Of a stretch of DNA of 64,000 nt, positions 58,009 through 64,000 are shown in pieces. Under the pieces are notes generated by a model. The model saw only the letters and a list, made by a program, of their open reading frames with translations. It had not been told where the DNA came from and did not search any database. Position numbers and translations under genes: made by a program. The number at the start of each line of letters is the position of its first letter. Position 1 is the first letter of the stretch. The stretch is from the NCBI GenBank assembly GCA_004802705.1, contig SGPL01000018.1, forward strand, positions 62,001-126,000, written 5' to 3'. The stretch comes from Bondarzewia mesenterica (Eukaryota; Basidiomycota; Agaricomycetes; Russulales; Bondarzewiaceae).

Positions 58009-58678
58009 AGCTGTCTGTCAGGCTGAATACAATGAAGAACTTCAAGGAAGAGGGGTTATGATAGGGACCCATGACTGTGGGGACCGTGGTATCCTTTGAA
58101 GCTGGGGGGCTGAAGCATTTAATTTTCCGGTAATGAGCGATGGGCCGACTTCCGGTTAAGCACGGGAGGGGCGCCACACTCGAATGCAATCTCGTATACA
58201 GCAACTTCGACAAGCTTCCAACGGGTGCACTCAGTGCACTCGCAGTGGTCAGCTGAGTCTTCTGCCAAATATAGACTTATATACATTTGCCAATAACACT
58301 TACAGCATGGAATGGGCATCTCTCCGCGACCCTGCGAAGTTGAGTCCTACTCGTGTAGAGTACATAGAGACATGGACATTTTGCAATTCAGGAAATATTG
58401 CCTTTAGATCGATCATCTGGCAGAGTTTGCATCTGTGTTCCTCGAAGGAATTGGGATTCAGCGATGCGAGAGATCTCATCGGGGTGAGCATCATAAGCGA
58501 ATACAACGTAGTACATCCCCGTAACTCCCAATCATGAAAGTCAAGCTGAGACCTGAGAAAAAAGAAGTAGCACGAGTAAGAAAAGCCTCAATAATTACAA
58601 GGCTGCAGAGGCAATTGCTTAAACATCAGTCAATGTGGAGACATCAGAGAAGGACAAAAAAAAGAACTTCCGTGCCGT
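58009..58678. other. Intergenic region
   Basis: Promoter side of the ligase and 3' flank of the SSU1-like gene. A 117-codon plus-strand frame at 58184-58537 shows no family features. Confidence 0.5.
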
Positions 58679-60385
58679 CTACTCGATCTTTGTCGAACTT
58701 ATGCTCGTACCGCTCACCCCTGGAGACCCTACGGCCGACTGTAGTCCGCCATCGTCGCCAGCATCCAGCATCCTCCCTTCAGCCCTGCTACATGGAATGG
58801 CCTGACCCATATTCAAATCTTCCAAACAAGGTGCTTCGAAGATTTCGCCGTTTCGAACCAAATAAAGTGTCCTGACAAAGACGATACACCAGACAGCGAT
58901 AGTAATACAAGAGTAGATGGCGCCCCATACACGGAAGAATCGAGCTTCGAAAACGCGGTAGAGCGTAATGGTCAAATTGGCATAGACACCCTAAAATCAA
59001 ACGTCGAATTGTCAGCAACCATGAGCACGCCGAAGAACCGAAATGATCGCGAACTTACGTTCGGGAAAATGACGCCCCAGAAAGGAACTCTAAACGGAAA
59101 TGTCGTCTTGCGCAGGACATTGTGTAGTCCGAGCAATGCAAATGCGAGCCACATCGTCGCCAACGACCACAATACGAAAGCGATACCAATGCAGACAGCG
59201 TATATGATCTCCCCCATCGTCTCGCTGCCCAAAAATGGAGACGAGCTGTTTGAGACCGGCAGAAGTTCACGGAAACTCTGTCCTATTAAGATAATAGAAA
59301 ATCCTGCTTGGCCAGTCGGACCAAGCGGGACGAAAGAAGATATGATGTTTGCGCCTGGCGGAGGTCCGCAGAGGATAAGGCGACAAAGGTACACGGTTAG
59401 AATCATGAGCGCAAGGGAAAGGCCGATCGACACAAGGAAAACGGATAAGGATATGGTGATGAGGGCATGCGATGGGGAGATCGGATAGATGGCTGCAGTG
59501 AGGACGCCTCCGGAGGATGAGGCGACTATAAGGGTCACGACGGGGAGCAGCCAAACGGATGACATTCGATTTAGAGCATGGTCGTGCGTAGTGGACCTGC
59601 CGCGGGACGGAAGTAAGTTAGTTGGGGGTCAACAAAAATGTAAATGAACAGCTTACATGATATGAACTAGACCCCAGCAGCATAGGATGGAAACCGCGAC
59701 ATTCAGCCACCAAAAGCCCCAGATCGTGTACAAGAACGCTGTCCCTCCAAACTCATACTCCTTATAAAAGAGAGTGACGGAGACATTGAGAAGGGTCGTA
59801 ATACCCATCGGGAAACATCCAAGGTACAGGCTTTGCACTGGATGGCGAATCATTATGTACCATATGTCGGGGAATAGCGTGTATCGCAAAGTGCTGGCAA
59901 TCATAAAGATCACAAGAAGGAGAAGATTTAGAAAGAATAAAATGGCGCTGAAGACATTCATCCCTGTTGTTCCACTTCCGTAGGGAAAGTTTTGGAACAG
60001 GATTGAGATGGCTCCTGTACCTACAAAACCGAAACGAAAAATGCATGAGTACCCATTCTGATGAGTATATGTGGAGCCCTTCGCTTCATGAGATTTTCGT
60101 GGAGATAGAGCCGTGATACAATTGAGAAAAGCGTCTCCAATAGCCGTTCCAGCCACGACCCACAACAATTATGCGCGTAATGCGGGCATGACGAGAAGAA
60201 AAAGGTAGAAAATCCCTGCAGCAAGGTAAGAAATGTGACTAACCCATTATCACTGCGAACCATGCTGGTGTGAAGTGACTGATGATCCAAGAGTTGGTCA
60301 ACAAGGGTGTCCTGCAACCGCAGTCAACGTAGCGAAGCGCTCACCGAATGCAGTCCTTAAAACCTTTCCTTGCTGCCGGTGACAT
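58679..60385 (-). CDS. SSU1: SSU1-like sulfite efflux pump (TDT/SLAC1 family)
   Basis: Exons in coding order: 60385-60345, 60311-60244, 60020-59657, 59596-59059, 58990-58679; 440 residues. Ten-helix tellurite-resistance/dicarboxylate family channel-pump of the plasma membrane; fungal Ssu1 exports sulfite. Family motifs seen: SHFTPAWFAVIMGTGAISIL, FPYGS, RHPVQSLYLGCFPMG, WLLPVVTLIVASSSGG, FVPLGPTGQAGFSIILIGQ and TFPFRVPFWGVIFPNGVYAN. The cytosolic C-terminus is short and acidic, then Ser/Gly-rich. The start at 60385 lies before MSPAARKGFKDC; a longer N-terminus is possible. A malate transporter of the same family is the alternative. Confidence 0.9.
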
Positions 60386-61664
60386 CCTGAGTGTGTAGCC
60401 TTGCGAGAGAAGAGCGATTGATGGTCAATGTCAGGAGACACTGCCTTTATATACACTCACCTCACCCTTCTTCACATATTCCGAATTCGGGTCGGAGTAA
60501 CGGGCGATGTCGGATTTCTGGCTACATGATTGCAACATAAAGAGCCTGAGAGATACGCTTGTTTACTGAGTGCGATAATTGTGCTCCTGTTACGCTACCA
60601 TATTAAAGCGAGAGGAATGTCAAGTTCGAGCACTTGAGGAGGGGGGAAATTGCAAATTCAAGTTGGGAACCGCAGGTGAATAGTTAGCCGGAGATAGCCG
60701 AAAACGCAGACGAATTAAATTAGGTAATCTGGTTTATTAGGTCGCTGCTCAACAGTGCTCAGCGTGAGTGCCCAGCATTCTCGAATACTTATCTATGGGA
60801 TATGCGTAGAAAAATTCAAAGACGTTGGGTCTCGTCTTCTACGATCTCATGAGTATCTTATTAAATTTTCTGTGACAGAGGGGTTGCATTTGGTTACATG
60901 TACGTCCAGTTGACAGGAGCGGTTTGTTCCTAGGCGCCTCCCTGTGGAGTACATCTGTGGAACTTAGACCAGCCTTCGTGCATTGTTGCGAATCTCATGA
61001 TTTCGCCATCCTTACGCCTCGATGATATGCGCGGACTTCACATGGGCCGCCGCATTAACGCCCTGAAATGATGAGACAGGCAGTCTTTAAAAAGCTTTAA
61101 AGGCATATTCGCTTTCACAAGTTCGGTCATTCTTCAGAAGAACAGCAGGGCCCTGGCGCCGGACGTAGTTCCGTATAAGTAAGTACAGCTCGGGTGTCTC
61201 CACTTTCTAATGGGTTAGGTTGAACGTTGAACAAGTCACGGCTTTGACCCTCTCGCTGAGCTCAGAATTGGCTCAGAAGAGGTAATGAGTGGGAAGAGCA
61301 GGGAACAACATTTGAATTTGGAATCTAAATAGATGTAAGTACACTAAAGTTGGCGATTCATTAGAAAGATCAAAGAAATGGATGCAAAGCAGCGATATTC
61401 TGTGCCGGATGAATCACGGTGGGTTACCTTGCTGGTGAAAGGCTGGAAAGGGCTGGAAGTGCTGGAAGCATACTGGTATTTTACGTAAGTTACTTCCGAC
61501 AATAGGTTGGAGAAGAAAGGCTGGAAAACGATGCTCATTGAACTATCATCATCTCCCGGAGTAGCTCTAATATCTACTACAACTAGGACAATTACCAAAA
61601 ATTAAAACAAATACAAATCACATTACTACAGGGGGAGGCCTTTTCTCGCAAGTATCAAGACAAG
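60386..61664. other. Divergent intergenic region
   Basis: About 1.3 kb of A/T-rich DNA between divergent genes. A run of AAGGCTGGAA-like repeats occurs near 61436-61465 and again in part at 61518-61527. No gene recognised. Confidence 0.5.
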
Positions 61665-62901
61665 ATGTACAACGACACGGCTAGTGGTAGTTGCATCAGT
61701 ATATCTCTTGCTCACTTACGATCTGACATGAACTTGCGCTGCAGAGGCTCCACTTTATCTTGTACCAAATATTGAGGGTACAGGGAAACGCCTAGTGCGT
61801 CGTCCGCATCCACCACCGACTACCGCACCGCTGCCAGACGATTTCGATGCGATCACGATCGCGCGCGCGGGCACAACAGTGCTGGGCCCAGATGAGTGGG
61901 GTATGGCCAATGGTTCCGTGCCAGAGATAGATTACGACGACGTCACGGTTCAGCACGCTTTTCCCAGCGAAGCCTCAAATCAGATGCTCAGCCCGCCAAG
62001 GGCCGCAAGCCCGTCGAGAAGCATGGACGCTGTGGGTGCTTTGCGTATCGGGGCAGTACGTGGACTTGGGAAGGGGAAGGCGAGCAGCGTGGCTGGTAGT
62101 CCGGGGGAGGGTGCAAGGGCTGTGAAGAGGGGACTGGCGGCGGGAAGGTACGAATTGGTGCAGCGCAAGGTCTTGGAGGATGGCCCCGAGCGCACGATCT
62201 CGATCTGGCGGGAGGGAGTGGCGCAGAGTGCGAGTGAGTATGGAGACAATGATCGTAACGGGACGAGCACTGAGGTGGATAGCCATGTTAGGCGGAGACG
62301 CGTGAGTTCTCAGAGCAGGCGAACTGGGGATAGTCAGCTGGGTCTTAATGTGCCCGGCGGGAACACCGCAAGCCCACCAAAAGGGAAGGATCGAGCTGGC
62401 CGGCGGTCCGTTGATATGACAGAGGTTTGAGAACACTTCATCTCTTTGTTCTCATATCATCCTAATCGTGGTTGCAATGTACAGGGCCCCCGCTCACCTC
62501 TTCAGCGAAGCTTCTCCAATGCATCATCGACTCACCACACGAACATGACGCGTATCAGCCCTCCTTTACAACCAATCTCGCCTCAGAACAAACAACCTCG
62601 CCATCGTCCAGGCTCTCCCATACCTGTGCCGGGTGTCGACGTCTCCGATCAGTCTACGACGCACACAAAGGCAACCTCAACATCGTCTATTGAGATGGTC
62701 CTGTCCTCATGTCAGCCCTCCCTCATTCACATTGCCCCTGCGCTCGATTCTCTTGGTGTGCGCAAGGACGAGCATCTCAGGGCACTTGCTCGGATGCGGG
62801 AGGAGACAAGAGATAGGGAGGTGAAGGAGGAGGCGCTCAAAAAAGGCATCACGGTAGTGGAGTGGGCGATCTTGCTGGACAAGTTGCAGAGTCTTAAATA
62901 G
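61665..62901 (+). CDS. Unrecognised protein with helical C-terminus
   Basis: Exons 61665-61686, 61745-62424, 62485-62901; 372 residues. The 22-base first exon (MYNDTAS) joins in phase 1 to EAPLYLVPNIEG. Most of the protein is predicted-disordered, Ser/Pro/Arg-rich sequence; a more ordered stretch near residue 130 (AAGRYELVQRKVLEDGP) and a C-terminal charged helix (HLRALARMREETRDREVKEE, then VVEWAILLDKLQSLK) stand out and suggest a coiled coil. No catalytic motif or targeting signal is seen and no family is recognised. The consistent phases and codon pattern support a real gene. Confidence 0.7.
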
Positions 62902-63076
62902 TAATCTTGTCTGTGGGGATCGGATTGGTATTTGCTATCTGTTTTGCATTGGACGTTTGATTTATACCCGACCTTGTGTATGAGCATCTAGAATGGAGCA
63001 TCCTGATTATTTAACGCCACTATTCGATGGATTGACACGGGAAAAAAGCTGCGCAAACGAATAAGAGCTGAGAATC

Positions 63077-63970
63077 TTATCCGACCACACTCTCCGTCTT
63101 CACCGACCCACAGAAGTTACACGTCCAGAACTGATGATCTATACCTTGCTCCCCACAGACCCCACACATCCATCCAAGTGACGGTTCTTGCGGTTGTGCT
63201 CGGGGAGTCATGCATGCTTCGCACTGAAAGGCAAGTGGTTCGTTGATGAGTGTACAAACAGAGCACGACCAAATCTTTTCTGTCGGTGACGTCCGTGCGG
63301 GAGGCATGGAGCGAAAAGTTGCCGGACGCTGAGCAGTAGGCGAGGAGCGTGCTCTAGGCGATGAAGTCTGGGAATTTCTCGACTGAGCCAAAGCAGGCGC
63401 CGATGCAACTTTCTCCGACTGGGGAATTGCCACCTGCGAACTGCCAGGAATAGGTGTGAAATCATCGACAAAGATAACGTCGTCCGAGTCCGAGTCTTCC
63501 GTCAGGTCTATAGCATCATGCTTGACGCTCTCCTTTGATGCCTTCTGCGCCTCTTGTTCAGCTAGAGCGCCGGAGCCACAGGCTTTTGCATCGCGTGCCC
63601 GACGTTCAGCGGCCTACCTCGGAAAACGTATTCAGTAGGAGTCGAGTATCATGAGGCTTATGATCGAACATACCAACGCGGCTAGTTGACGCGGACTGAG
63701 TCCAGATCTTGCCAGTGAGCCACCACCTAGCTTTCCACCCCCACTGAGCACCGAGCTAACCTTCCTCCTCTTCTCTGCTGCTTCTAAGGCACGCTGTCTG
63801 GCAAGATGAGGAGGCAAATCGTGCGAGAGGCCAGTGCCGAGTCTTTTCCCTTTGGAATGGAATCCTTCGCCTGCATATCCAGAGCGTTTCAAGGCGTCGT
63901 ATTCCTCCTCAAGGTCGGTAAGGAACTTATAGAACTTTTCATCGTGTGGGCCGTGGACGTTATGCGTGAG
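63077..63970 (-). CDS. WSS1: WSS1/SPRTN-type DNA-protein crosslink protease, 5' partial
   Basis: Exons in coding order: 63970-63674 and 63613-63077, with more exons beyond the window end. The visible part begins inside the WLM metalloprotease motif: the previous exon should supply His-Glu, and this exon continues LTHNVHGPHDEKFYKFL with two zinc-binding His. The next motif is RSGYAGEGFHSKGKRLG. After a basic helix come likely SUMO-interacting motifs (DAIDLTEDSDSDD, VIFVDDF). Two RanBP2-like zinc fingers follow (IWSCSVCTLINEPLAFQCEAC and GWMCGVCGEQ..WTCNFCG). Wss1 degrades proteins crosslinked to DNA, guided by SUMO and ubiquitin. An intron ends at 63971, which is why no start codon is present. 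Confidence 0.92.
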
Positions 63971-64000
63971 CTTCACATAGCTTCAGCTTAGTGATCGGAA

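Noticed and set aside
58184..58537. 117-codon plus-strand open frame
   Set aside because: It overlaps the likely promoter of the acyl-CoA ligase gene and shows no family features or supported splice structure.

Overview
This window is nuclear DNA from a filamentous fungus, almost certainly a basidiomycete of the mushroom-forming (Agaricomycete) type. Nearly every gene is split by many short introns of about 36-80 bases with GT..AG ends, exons are often tiny, genes lie close together on both strands, and gene content (SAT-KS-AT-PT-ACP-ACP-TE polyketide synthase, yapsin-like protease, FRE metalloreductase, SSU1-type pump) is fungal. Gene models below were built by hand: exons were joined only where splice sites, phase and family motifs agreed. 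No tRNA, rRNA, CRISPR array or intact transposon was seen.

Layout. 1-4.2 kb: 3' part of a RING-H2 membrane protein, an unrecognised small gene, and a four-finger CCCH protein. 6.5-15.5 kb: FRE-type ferric reductase, an unrecognised protein starting Met-Gly-Cys, a decayed locus, a membrane-anchored heme oxygenase with a perfect ATCAGATAA iron-GATA-type site upstream, and a short-chain dehydrogenase. 16.1-19.7 kb: an MFS monocarboxylate-type transporter with an in-frame TGA at its last splice junction, followed by a broken tandem copy of itself. 19.8-22.6 kb: MOB2 and phosphopantothenoylcysteine decarboxylase. 23.2-30.0 kb: a non-reducing polyketide synthase of about 2,131 residues, interrupted in this sequence by one surplus base in an eight-base T run. 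32.3-36.5 kb: a DM9 plus von Willebrand A protein and a Pex23/Pex30-like peroxisomal membrane protein. 36.9-42.8 kb: a probable DUF5745 protein, a tail-anchored RING protein and a GPI-type aspartic protease. 43.6-47.6 kb: divergent SEN54 and NAPE-PLD-like genes sharing a promoter that holds a 48-base near-perfect palindrome. 48-50 kb: two small unrecognised or regulatory proteins. 50.7-58.0 kb: 2-oxoglutarate/Fe(II) oxygenase, divergent mitochondrial glycerol-3-phosphate dehydrogenase (GUT2), and an AMP-forming acyl-CoA ligase. 58.7-64 kb: SSU1-like sulfite pump, an unrecognised protein, and the C-terminal part of a WSS1 protease.

How they fit together. Most genes are unrelated housekeeping genes. 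The ferric reductase and heme oxygenase, 3.7 kb apart, could form a small iron-acquisition neighbourhood. The polyketide synthase looks like an orsellinic-acid-type enzyme and has no clear tailoring genes beside it. Three conserved genes (heme oxygenase, dehydrogenase, polyketide synthase) each appear to carry one extra base, which suggests either insertion errors in the assembly or real decay.
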